From the NCBI GenBank assembly GCA_030429685.1, contig JAUIEY010000123.1:1-5851 (forward strand): DNA of 5,851 nt, given 5' to 3'. Below, piece after piece: positions 1 to 5,851 of this stretch; the first letter of the stretch is position 1; every line of letters begins with the position of its first letter. The translations under genes were made by a program, and so were the position numbers. A model generated the notes under the pieces. It had not been told where the DNA came from. It saw only the letters and a list, made by a program, of their open reading frames with translations, and made no database searches. The DNA is from Gammaproteobacteria bacterium (GTDB taxonomy: Bacteria > Pseudomonadota > Gammaproteobacteria > Steroidobacterales > GCA-2729495).

Positions 1-882
1 AGCACACAAACTCAGTTAAAAGCACAGGAGCTGGATATCCGGCCGTTGACCGGCGCGCTGGGCGCCGAAATTTATGGCATCGATGTCAATAACCTGGACG
101 ATGCAACATTCGACAGTGTCTATCAGGCATTTCTCGATTACTCAGTGCTGGTATTCCGCGATCAGGAACTGAATGAAGAACAGTTTGCTGCATTCGGTCA
201 GCGCTTCGGCAAGCTCGAGGATGAGCCATTTTTGCCAAACAAGTCGGAAACTCCCGGCGTCTACTATTTTTATGGCGCGCCGAAAGACGGTAAACAGCTG
301 TCAACTCAGAAACTGGGCTGGCACATGGATCACAGCTATCAGAAGAATCCGAGCCTGGGCGCCATCCTGTATGCGCTTGATGTGCCGGCGGTTGGCGGCG
401 ATACCCTGTTTGCCAGCAGTTATGAGGCGTACGAGGGTCTGTCTGATGCCATGAAAGAAACGCTGGAAGGGAAAACAGCGATTCACGATGTACTGCAGTA
501 TGGTCTTAATTCAGGCCATCATTCGATCGGGACGGTTAAAGCCATCGAAATGCTCGCAAAAATGCGCAAAGGCTTCCCGCAGACCGAACATCCGCTGATT
601 TGCAAGCACCCGGAAACGGGCCGCAAGATGCTGTATATCAACCAGGCATGGACGACGGCAATCAAGGAATTCGCCGAGCATGAAAGCAAGGCCATTCTTG
701 ATATGCTCAAGAAGCATTCGTTGCGGGACATTTACCAGTGCCGCGTGCGCTGGTACAACAAGTCACTGATGATCTGGGACAACCGCTGCGTGCAGCACAG
801 CCCCAATTCGGACTACACCGAACAGCGCCGCATGCTGCGGCTGGCGCTGCACAGTGACTGGGTACCCGGCGAGGCAGACTAG
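1..882 (+). CDS. TauD/TfdA-family Fe(II)/2-oxoglutarate-dependent dioxygenase (5' partial)
   Basis: Family enzymes couple oxidative decarboxylation of 2-oxoglutarate to hydroxylation of a substrate, often releasing sulfite, an alcohol or an aldehyde; they are soluble cytoplasmic proteins. The frame is open from base 1 (293 codons, then TAG). The first residues, ending in DIRPLTGALGAEI, form the usual N-terminal strand of the family, so the true start lies just left of the window. The internal TTG at 46 would cut into this strand and is not the start. Counting from base 1, the facial triad is H108 and D110 (WHMDHS) plus H266 (WDNRCVQH). T135 (GGDT) and R276/R280 (RRMLR) sit at the spacing expected for 2-oxoglutarate binding. 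Length matches TauD and TfdA (about 280-290 residues). It converges on the Rieske gene ending at 925, so it is transcribed separately from that block. The substrate (sulfonate, aryloxyacid, other acid) cannot be read from the sequence. Confidence 0.93.
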   Translation, partial: STQTQLKAQELDIRPLTGALGAEIYGIDVNNLDDATFDSVYQAFLDYSVLVFRDQELNEEQFAAFGQRFGKLEDEPFLPNKSETPGVYYFYGAPKDGKQLSTQKLGWHMDHSYQKNPSLGAILYALDVPAVGGDTLFASSYEAYEGLSDAMKETLEGKTAIHDVLQYGLNSGHHSIGTVKAIEMLAKMRKGFPQTEHPLICKHPETGRKMLYINQAWTTAIKEFAEHESKAILDMLKKHSLRDIYQCRVRWYNKSLMIWDNRCVQHSPNSDYTEQRRMLRLALHSDWVPGEAD

Positions 883-900
883 CCGCCGGAACTGTTCATT

Positions 901-936
901 GCCGCTTGGCGGGCAGCCGGTCGACTAGCCGGCTGC
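901..936. terminator. Stem-loop(s) in the convergent intergenic gap, possible terminator
   Basis: A perfect 8-bp inverted repeat, GCAGCCGG at 913-920 and CCGGCTGC at 929-936, encloses an 8-base loop. The loop contains the TAG stop (925-927) of the minus-strand Rieske gene, so one arm lies in that gene's last codons. A smaller hairpin, CCGC-TTG-GCGG, lies at 902-912. The position between two convergent genes suits a two-way terminator. Neither strand shows a T-run after the stem, so it is not a classical intrinsic terminator; it may instead pause polymerase or protect the 3' end of the mRNA. Confidence 0.35.
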
Positions 937-2067
937 TGCCTGGCGGCGCTGAATGGCCTGCTCGCCGCCCGGCTCGAGAGGCACTGCATCAAGTACCCAG
1001 TTGCCGGATTCACGGCGCCCCGGACACGGTATCGCGAAAGCCGTGCCTTCCCGCTCCGCCTGCAGACGCGCATTGTCAATACGCCAGCCCTTGGCATCCC
1101 ACTCGGCCAGCCACTCCCGGTATTTCATAACCACTGTGTCACCGGGCACCAGAATTTCCTTGGTGTTGTTGGGCGGTGTCACTACCGGCTCAAGCGACTC
1201 CAGTATGGTGACGTCCTCCTGGACAATATCCAGTGTCGGTTTTTCGATGCGCATATCGTATTCGTCTTCCAGCAGCCAGTTACGCATGTTCAGAAAAAAG
1301 ATACGCGTCCGCCCGCTGTTTATCGGCGCTTCAAAAATATACTGGTGGAAGGCATTTTCAGCCGAGATGTCAATCCAGGTCACCAGTTGATTCGGCCCCT
1401 GGAACCAGGAGCCGGCCGAACCGATGCGATCTCCGCTTTTTACATCGCTAAGCTCGGTGTTGAAGTCCTTTTTGTTGGGGTAATGCATGTAAAACTTGCT
1501 GCCCCAGGGAATGTCTTCCATCGGCACCGGGCTGCTTTGTTGTTCCGGCGGCAGCACCGGCGCACCCTGCGCCGGGTGCACAAACTCATTGTGAATCGGA
1601 TCCAGGCCGTTCTCGACGGAACGCTCGTAATTGCAGGCAGCTTCGTAAACATAGAGCTGCGTTTTCCAGCCTTCCGTGCCGTACTCTTCGACATCGTATA
1701 GCGGCGGTCGCTCTGCTTCAGGCAAATCGCCGAGAAAGGCAAACACAATGCCGTAACGTTCCTGCACCGGGTAGCTGTCTACCTTGGCGCGGGCCGGAGT
1801 TTTCTTGCCGGCCAGCGACGGAATTTTCCGGCACATTCCGCTGCCGTCGTATTCCCAGCCGTGATACGGGCATACCGCCCGGCCTTCGCTGATCCAGCCG
1901 GCACTCAGCGAGCCGCCCCGGTGCACGCAGGTATCTGCGAGCACATGCGCGTTGCCGTCATCATCCCGGAAAGCGACCAGCGGCATAGTCAGCAATTCAA
2001 CGCGCAGCGGTTTTTCGTTGGTGATTTCCTCGCTGCGGGCGATGGGATACCAGAAATTTATATACAT
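925..2067 (-). CDS. Rieske [2Fe-2S] non-heme iron oxygenase, alpha subunit (second Rieske gene of the operon)
   Basis: Predicted terminal oxygenase component that uses O2 and electrons from a partner reductase or ferredoxin to hydroxylate, or oxidatively demethylate, an organic substrate. The 380-residue protein has an N-terminal Rieske domain with ligands C47, H49, C66 and H69 (CxH-x16-CxxH). The catalytic domain has N153-x2-D156-x2-H159-x4-H164, giving the bridging Asp and two iron histidines; D285 in QEDVTILE is the likely third iron ligand. Length is typical of the one-subunit-type, phthalate dioxygenase/vanillate demethylase-like group. A strong Shine-Dalgarno site lies 7 bases before the ATG and supports this start. 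It is the last gene of the minus-strand block, 37 bases after the VOC gene, and ends facing the TauD-like gene. Its N-terminal third closely resembles the Rieske protein at 3689-4813, so the two are paralogues. Substrate unknown; the family call is very secure. Confidence 0.95.
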   Translation of the reverse strand: MYINFWYPIARSEEITNEKPLRVELLTMPLVAFRDDDGNAHVLADTCVHRGGSLSAGWISEGRAVCPYHGWEYDGSGMCRKIPSLAGKKTPARAKVDSYPVQERYGIVFAFLGDLPEAERPPLYDVEEYGTEGWKTQLYVYEAACNYERSVENGLDPIHNEFVHPAQGAPVLPPEQQSSPVPMEDIPWGSKFYMHYPNKKDFNTELSDVKSGDRIGSAGSWFQGPNQLVTWIDISAENAFHQYIFEAPINSGRTRIFFLNMRNWLLEDEYDMRIEKPTLDIVQEDVTILESLEPVVTPPNNTKEILVPGDTVVMKYREWLAEWDAKGWRIDNARLQAEREGTAFAIPCPGRRESGNWVLDAVPLEPGGEQAIQRRQAAAG

Positions 2068-2074
2068 GATCTAA

Positions 2075-2080
2075 TCCTCC
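2075..2080 (-). promoter_or_regulatory. Ribosome binding site of the Rieske gene ending at 925
   Basis: Read on the minus strand this is GGAGGA, followed by 7 bases and the ATG at 2067-2065. It is the best Shine-Dalgarno match in the window. It suggests this last operon gene is translated independently rather than by coupling to the VOC gene, whose stop lies upstream at 2107-2105. Confidence 0.75.
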
Positions 2081-2104
2081 GACCAATTCGCGCGGCCTCT
2101 GAGT

Positions 2105-2512
2105 TTATGCCATTTCGATCAACTCGATTACCTGGCCGCCGAGAAAAACAAAGGCAATGTTGCGCCCGTCGAAAGCAACGTCAGAAACCGGGCCGGAAAT
2201 TTTCCTGCCACCCGCCTGTTCAATTTCCTGAATAGCTGCCTGTATGTCTTCGACATCATAGGCAATATGGATCAACCCGCCGAAGGGGTTTTTCTTCAGA
2301 AAACCGTCCAGTGGTGAGCCTTCACGGAGCGGCTCCAGCAGCTCGATAACATGGCTGCCATCGGACACAAACATTTCTTTGACGCCCTGCGTCTCGTTCA
2401 CGATCAGCGGCCCGCATTCAAGTCTGGAGTAAAGAACAGACTGCTTCTCAAGAAACGCTTCTATGCTGGGCACCGCCATGGCGACGTGGTTAATTTTGCC
2501 CGGTATTGCCAT
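2105..2512 (-). CDS. VOC-superfamily (glyoxalase/methylmalonyl-CoA epimerase-like) metalloenzyme
   Basis: A 135-residue vicinal-oxygen-chelate protein with two beta-alpha-beta-beta-beta modules. Module one starts INHVAMAVPSIEAF and ends VIELLEP; module two starts IHIAYDVEDIQAAI and ends QVIELIE. Candidate metal ligands are H9, E57, H82 and E130, at the positions used by methylmalonyl-CoA epimerase and glyoxalase I. The NETQGVKE stretch near residue 40 also recalls the epimerase. The frame stays open upstream to an ATG at 2665, but that would add 51 residues of unrelated composition overlapping the FAD monooxygenase gene. The ATG at 2512 begins right before the conserved first strand, 4 bases after the upstream stop, and is preferred. 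Tight spacing implies translation coupled to the monooxygenase gene. In this setting it may isomerise, epimerise or cleave an oxygenated intermediate; a true epimerase role is possible but not favoured by the neighbours. Extradiol ring cleavage is less likely at this small size. Confidence 0.85.
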   Translation of the reverse strand: MAIPGKINHVAMAVPSIEAFLEKQSVLYSRLECGPLIVNETQGVKEMFVSDGSHVIELLEPLREGSPLDGFLKKNPFGGLIHIAYDVEDIQAAIQEIEQAGGRKISGPVSDVAFDGRNIAFVFLGGQVIELIEMA

Positions 2513-2516
2513 GCTG

Positions 2517-3686
2517 TCAGATCTCCACCGTGACCGGATTGTAATCGTATAGACCCAGCGACTCGGCGTTGCGGTGCGTCTTCCGGTCGATCTTGTCAGG
2601 GTCACGCTTGTAAATGCGTTCGGCGTTGACGTGTGACTCGCACATAACAAATGTGCCACGTTCATAGCGCGCCGCCTCGTAGCGCTCCAGCGCCTCCTGC
2701 CAGTCGTCAGCGGCCTCCAGTGCCCGCGCCATGATCAGACCGTCTTCGATTGCCATTGCCGCGCCCTGTGCCAGAAACGGTGTCATCGGATGTGCCGCAT
2801 CGCCGAGCAGTGTCGCCCGGCCTTTGGTCCACCGGTCGAGCGGCGGCCGGTCAAACAATCCCCATTTATAAAGCTGATCCGGTGGCACTGCGCGCATGAT
2901 CGCCTGCACCTCCGGCGCGAAATCATGGAACTCCGCGAGCATTTCATCAAGCTCGCCCGGCTCAGACCAGCCCTCGGCCGCCCACTCATCCCGCCGGGTG
3001 AACGCAACGAAGTTATACAGCTCACCGTGACGGACTTTATAGCGCGTGAAGGTGTGCCCGCGACCGGCAAACGCAGCCGAGTCCGGCTCGAGAAATTCCG
3101 GAGCCAGCCGGTCGGTTGGCACCAGGCCGCGAAACGCGACAAATCCTGTGAATTTAATTTCCTCGTCGCCCCAAAGTTGCCGGCGCACTGCCGAACGTAT
3201 GCCGTCACATCCCAGCAGTACATCCCCGCTGGCCGTCGCGCCATTGGCAAAGCTTGCAGTGATACCCGTTGCGGTTTCCTCCAGACCGACAAAACGATGC
3301 GCAACGTGCAGGCAATCAGGGTCGTTGGCGCGGACGGCGGCGGCGAGAGTCTCGTGCAGGTCAGCTCGGTGTACCTGGCAATAATTGGCGCCATACTGAA
3401 GTTTTGGCCCGTCGCCGCGCCGGGTATCGATCAAAGTTTCGCCGGTCAGATAGTGCTTGATTGCACCCGAGACCGGCACATGACAGATGCTTGCAACGAC
3501 ATCCTCGCCCAGCAGGTGATTCAGCACATGACAGGAATTCGGCGTGATCGTGACGCCGGCACCAACCTCCCCCAGTTTCGCGACGGCTTCATATACCGAT
3601 ACAGCGATACCTTTTTGTTGCAGGGCCAGCGCCGCGGTCAGACCGCCGATGCCGCCGCCGATAATCAGCGCCCGGGCGTTACGCAT
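2517..3686 (-). CDS. Class A FAD-dependent aromatic-ring monooxygenase (salicylate / 3-hydroxybenzoate hydroxylase-like)
   Basis: Predicted single-component flavoprotein that uses NAD(P)H and O2 to hydroxylate, or hydroxylate and decarboxylate, a phenolic or related ring. The 389-residue protein shows all three family fingerprints. The dinucleotide-binding GGGIGG (G10, G12, G15) is followed by the ribose-binding acid E33. A DG motif lies at D161-G162 (LLGCDGIRSAVRR). The FAD-binding GD motif lies at G295-D296 (ATLLGDAAHPMTP). HRADLHETL near residue 106 carries the conserved arginine R107. The C-terminal LGLYDYNP resembles the tail of salicylate hydroxylases. Length matches that group (about 380-430). 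There is no signal peptide or membrane segment, so it is cytoplasmic. The ATG lies 2 bases after the TGA of the upstream Rieske gene and has no clear Shine-Dalgarno site, so reinitiation or coupling is likely. Exact substrate and regiochemistry cannot be assigned. Confidence 0.93.
   Translation of the reverse strand: MRNARALIIGGGIGGLTAALALQQKGIAVSVYEAVAKLGEVGAGVTITPNSCHVLNHLLGEDVVASICHVPVSGAIKHYLTGETLIDTRRGDGPKLQYGANYCQVHRADLHETLAAAVRANDPDCLHVAHRFVGLEETATGITASFANGATASGDVLLGCDGIRSAVRRQLWGDEEIKFTGFVAFRGLVPTDRLAPEFLEPDSAAFAGRGHTFTRYKVRHGELYNFVAFTRRDEWAAEGWSEPGELDEMLAEFHDFAPEVQAIMRAVPPDQLYKWGLFDRPPLDRWTKGRATLLGDAAHPMTPFLAQGAAMAIEDGLIMARALEAADDWQEALERYEAARYERGTFVMCESHVNAERIYKRDPDKIDRKTHRNAESLGLYDYNPVTVEI
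2523..2529 (-). promoter_or_regulatory. Probable ribosome binding site of the VOC gene
   Basis: Minus-strand GGTGGAG lies 10 bases before the ATG at 2512, inside the last codons of the FAD monooxygenase gene. The spacing is slightly long. The site favours the 2512 start over the longer frame that opens at 2665. Confidence 0.4.
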
Positions 3687-3688
3687 GA

Positions 3689-4813
3689 TCAGGCATCAGG
3701 TTTATCTGTTGCTTCCCGCATGATGACCGGGCGCAGCACCCAGTTTTTCGGGTCCTTGCGTCGCGCCGGCGACGGAATGACACGGGCGTATTCATCCTCG
3801 CCCTGCATGGCGCGCTCGTCGATGGCATCACCCTGCGCCTCGCGTTCCTTTACCTTTTGCCGAAACATGACTCCATGCCGGTCGGAGTCCAGTAACAGCT
3901 CGTCCGACAACAGCGGTGGCACCCGTTGCGGCTTGAGCCGGTCGAGGATGATCTTGTCTTCCTGCAACACCAGAAACATGCGTTTCAGCGTATCGTCATC
4001 GTGCTTGTCGTCGGTCATAAAATTGCGCGCATGGGTAAAAATCAGCCGGGTCTTGTGTTCGTTGACAGGCGTGTATCCCGTCACAATGAACATTGATTTG
4101 GGCGGCTGCATGTACATCTCGATACGGATGCTCGGCGCGGGAATGTAAATACGCACGGCGTTCTCACGCTCGTCGCGGTCGTCCGGGATAACGTCGCGCC
4201 AGGCACCACGCTTGTTAATGGGTTTGCTGCTGCTGCGGCAGTAAAGGCTGACCCCATCGTCCTCAACTTCAAAGGGCTTCGGAATGCGATATTCCGGGTT
4301 GCCAAAATCCGTATGCACCCAGATCGCGTGGGTCCGGTCCACACCATTTTCGATCGCGCGCACCCAGTTGCAGTCGAATTCGATTTCGCCACGCACGAAT
4401 TTCCATTCACCCTGTTCCATGTCGTGCTCTGGGAAGAATTCCGGCAGCGGTGGCCGCTCGTCCTCCGGCAGGTCGCCGAGAAAAACCCAGATCCAGCCGT
4501 AGCGCTCGTCGGTCGGATAAGAATCAACGCGGGCTCGTCGCGGCGGCTTGGTATCCGGTCCCAGTGACGGAATTTCGACACACTGACCATCGCCGGCATA
4601 GCGCCAGCCATGGTAAGGGCACTCCACCGTACCGTCGATCACTTTGCCGCGGCACAGGGACCCGCCGCGGTGCACGCAGATATCGCTGAGACAATGTGCC
4701 TTGCCGTCCTTGTCCCGGAACAGCACAAAATCCTGGCCTAGTGCGTGCACGCCGACCGGTTCATCCTTGACCTGTTCCGACAGGCCGAGTACATACCAGT
4801 TATTAATCAGCAT
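3689..4813 (-). CDS. Rieske [2Fe-2S] non-heme iron oxygenase, alpha subunit (first gene of the operon)
   Basis: Predicted terminal oxygenase that activates O2 at a mononuclear iron fed by the Rieske cluster. The 374-residue protein has Rieske ligands C46, H48, C65 and H68. Its catalytic motif is N156-x2-D159-x2-H162-x4-H167 (ENGVDRTHAIWVH), with D286 in LQEDKIIL as the likely third iron ligand. Cluster, bridging Asp and iron site are therefore intact. It shares long identical blocks with the Rieske protein at 925-2067, including CVHRGGSL, CPYHGW, VDSYP and FLGDLPE. The two differ in the substrate-pocket half, which suggests different substrates or successive steps. The ATG at 4813 is followed directly by the conserved N-terminal NNWYVLG; only a weak GGAAA lies 7 bases upstream. 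No ferredoxin or reductase gene is next to it, so electrons must come from elsewhere. It leads the minus-strand block and faces the spacer before the aldehyde dehydrogenase. Confidence 0.95.
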   Translation of the reverse strand: MLINNWYVLGLSEQVKDEPVGVHALGQDFVLFRDKDGKAHCLSDICVHRGGSLCRGKVIDGTVECPYHGWRYAGDGQCVEIPSLGPDTKPPRRARVDSYPTDERYGWIWVFLGDLPEDERPPLPEFFPEHDMEQGEWKFVRGEIEFDCNWVRAIENGVDRTHAIWVHTDFGNPEYRIPKPFEVEDDGVSLYCRSSSKPINKRGAWRDVIPDDRDERENAVRIYIPAPSIRIEMYMQPPKSMFIVTGYTPVNEHKTRLIFTHARNFMTDDKHDDDTLKRMFLVLQEDKIILDRLKPQRVPPLLSDELLLDSDRHGVMFRQKVKEREAQGDAIDERAMQGEDEYARVIPSPARRKDPKNWVLRPVIMREATDKPDA

Positions 4814-4957
4814 TGTGATATTTCCATGGTTGTCTGGCGAGGAGCATCAGTCTATCCCGCCGGCAGCAATTGGCAAATCCGGCCGATACAGGGTCGGCAG
4901 GCATATCAGCGGGTATCATGGTCTGGTGTTTACACAAAGCTTTTGCGTTGGAATGTC
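4814..4957. promoter_or_regulatory. Divergent promoter region between the oxygenase operon and the aldehyde dehydrogenase gene
   Basis: This 144-base non-coding spacer must hold the promoter for the minus-strand four-gene block and probably one for the aldehyde dehydrogenase. It is visibly richer in A/T in places than the flanking genes. A direct repeat of TATCA at 4904-4908 and 4914-4918, one helical turn apart, and an inverted copy of ATATCA (TGATAT) at 4816-4821 could be regulator half-sites. These words are short and may be chance. No regulator gene is in the window. Confidence 0.6.
4849..4876 (-). promoter_or_regulatory. Candidate sigma-70 promoter for the minus-strand oxygenase operon
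   Basis: Read on the minus strand, a -35-like TTGCCA (plus 4871-4876, 5 of 6 to consensus) is followed by a 16-base spacer and a -10-like TAGACT (plus 4849-4854, 4 of 6). The 10 box ends 35 bases before the ATG of the first Rieske gene, leaving a short leader of roughly 30 bases. This was found by eye, and a match of this quality can occur by chance. Confidence 0.35.
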
Positions 4958-5851
4958 ATGAGTAATAGCCTGCTGCCCGCAACGACTGCCTTTCTGGCTC
5001 GCGACCATCGCCTGTTGATAGGCGGAGAATGGGTTGCCGCACATGACGGGGCAACTCTGGAAACTGTTGATCCGGCCACGGAGCAGATAATTGCCCGCTT
5101 TGCTGCCGCCGGGCCGGCGGACATTGATGCCGCGGTAGCGGCAGCGCGAGCAGCTATTAGCAGCGGCCCCTGGGCAACTATGGGGCCGGCGGCACGAGCG
5201 GAATTGCTGCTGCAGTTTGCGGCAGCTATTGATGCACATGCCGAGGTGCTGACCGAACTCGAAGTGCTCGATAACGGCATGCCCATCAGTACAGCAGCGC
5301 GGCATGCCGCACCCTGGGCAGCCAGGTTATTGCGCTATTACGCAGGCTGGCCGGACAAGCTGTTTGGCGACACCATCCCGGCCGATGCCAAAGCTGCCGG
5401 TGAACCCCCGCCGTTGACCTATACGCGCCGCGAACCGGTGGGTGTGGTCGGGCAGATTACACCCTGGAATTACCCGCTTGGCATGGCGGTGATGAAACTC
5501 GGTCCGGCACTCGCTGCCGGCTGCACTATTGTATTGAAGCCGGCCGAACTCACGCCCCTCAGCGCGCTGTATCTGGGCGATTTGATCCGTGATTGCGGCT
5601 TCCCGGCAGGCGTTATTAACATTCTGCCGGGCACGGGACAGCATGCCGGTGCCACACTGGTTGAACACCCCGGTGTCGATAAAGTCGCCTTCACCGGCTC
5701 TACTGATACCGGCCGCGCCATCGTGCGGGCCGCTACGGGAAATCTTAAGCGCGTTTCGCTGGAACTCGGTGGCAAATCACCTTTTATTGTATTTCCCGAT
5801 GCAGATATTGATCAGGCCATTGCGACCGCGGCGCGGCTCGGGTTTTTCCTG
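4958..5851 (+). CDS. NAD(P)-dependent aldehyde dehydrogenase (3' partial)
   Basis: Predicted cytoplasmic ALDH-superfamily enzyme oxidising an aldehyde to a carboxylic acid. The frame runs open from ATG 4958 to the window edge, giving 298 of the usual 480-500 residues. Visible features are LIGGEWV at residue 20, the catalytic-site asparagine N171 in TPWNYP, K194 and E197 in the NAD-binding KPAE, the GSTDTGR turn at 247-253, and the general base E269 in LELGGKSP. The sequence stops at GFFL, just before the segment that normally carries the nucleophilic cysteine, so that residue cannot be checked. A weak GGA lies 5 bases before the ATG. The upstream in-frame TTG at 4943 has no conserved sequence after it and is not preferred. 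It is divergent from the oxygenase operon across a shared spacer, which suggests co-regulation and a role in oxidising an aldehyde formed by an oxygenase. Betaine-aldehyde, aromatic-aldehyde or semialdehyde specificity cannot be decided. Confidence 0.93.
   Translation, partial: MSNSLLPATTAFLARDHRLLIGGEWVAAHDGATLETVDPATEQIIARFAAAGPADIDAAVAAARAAISSGPWATMGPAARAELLLQFAAAIDAHAEVLTELEVLDNGMPISTAARHAAPWAARLLRYYAGWPDKLFGDTIPADAKAAGEPPPLTYTRREPVGVVGQITPWNYPLGMAVMKLGPALAAGCTIVLKPAELTPLSALYLGDLIRDCGFPAGVINILPGTGQHAGATLVEHPGVDKVAFTGSTDTGRAIVRAATGNLKRVSLELGGKSPFIVFPDADIDQAIATAARLGFFL

Noticed and set aside
46..48. TTG at 46 as the start codon of the TauD-like gene.
   Set aside because: The frame is open to base 1 and the residues before it belong to the conserved N-terminal strand of the family, so the gene starts outside the window.
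953..1701. Plus-strand open frames of 72-145 codons opposite the second Rieske gene.
   Set aside because: No family motifs, Ser/Arg-rich composition and no ribosome binding site; they are shadows of the Rieske coding strand.
2513..2665. A 51-residue N-terminal extension of the VOC protein starting at ATG 2665.
   Set aside because: The added residues are low-quality, out-of-frame reading of the monooxygenase gene. The conserved VOC strand begins just after the ATG at 2512, which has its own possible ribosome binding site.
2790..4148. A 452-codon open frame on the plus strand, antisense to the FAD monooxygenase and first Rieske genes.
   Set aside because: It lies opposite two genes with complete family motifs. 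Its translation is rich in Arg, Ser and Cys with no recognisable domain, as expected for the reverse complement of GC-rich coding DNA.
4870..4919. A plus-strand promoter built from TTGGCA (4870-4875) and the TATCAT-like box at 4914-4919.
   Set aside because: The spacing of 38 bases is far outside the 16-18 bases needed, and no other convincing plus-strand -10 box sits at the right distance.
4916..5775. Minus-strand open frames of 101-129 codons opposite the aldehyde dehydrogenase.
   Set aside because: They overlap a plus-strand frame carrying several ALDH catalytic motifs, and their translations look like reverse-frame noise.

Overview
The window carries six protein-coding genes packed at high density in moderately GC-rich DNA. 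The gene style (short gaps, Shine-Dalgarno sites, a mix of oxygenases and an aldehyde dehydrogenase) fits a proteobacterium, probably an environmental gamma- or alphaproteobacterium. The genus cannot be named from this sequence. No RNA gene, transposon, integrase, CRISPR array or large repeat was seen.

Layout. On the plus strand, a Fe(II)/2-oxoglutarate dioxygenase of the TauD/TfdA family runs in from the left edge and ends at 882. It converges on a four-gene minus-strand block read from 4813 down to 925, in this order: Rieske oxygenase alpha subunit (3689-4813), class A FAD monooxygenase (2517-3686), small VOC-fold protein (2105-2512) and a second Rieske oxygenase alpha subunit (925-2067). 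The gaps are 2, 4 and 37 bases, so this is very likely one operon. A 144-base divergent spacer (4814-4957) separates it from a plus-strand NAD(P)-dependent aldehyde dehydrogenase that starts at 4958 and leaves the right edge just before its catalytic cysteine should appear.

How the genes may work together. Two Rieske non-heme iron oxygenases, a salicylate-hydroxylase-like flavoprotein, a VOC enzyme, an aldehyde dehydrogenase and a 2-oxoglutarate dioxygenase suggest a catabolic gene cluster for an aromatic, cyclic or otherwise recalcitrant organic compound. The oxygenases would hydroxylate or dealkylate it and the dehydrogenase would oxidise an aldehyde product. The families are clear from intact cofactor and metal motifs. 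The substrate is not, and the joint pathway is inference. No ferredoxin or reductase to feed electrons to the Rieske enzymes lies in the window, and no regulator gene is present.
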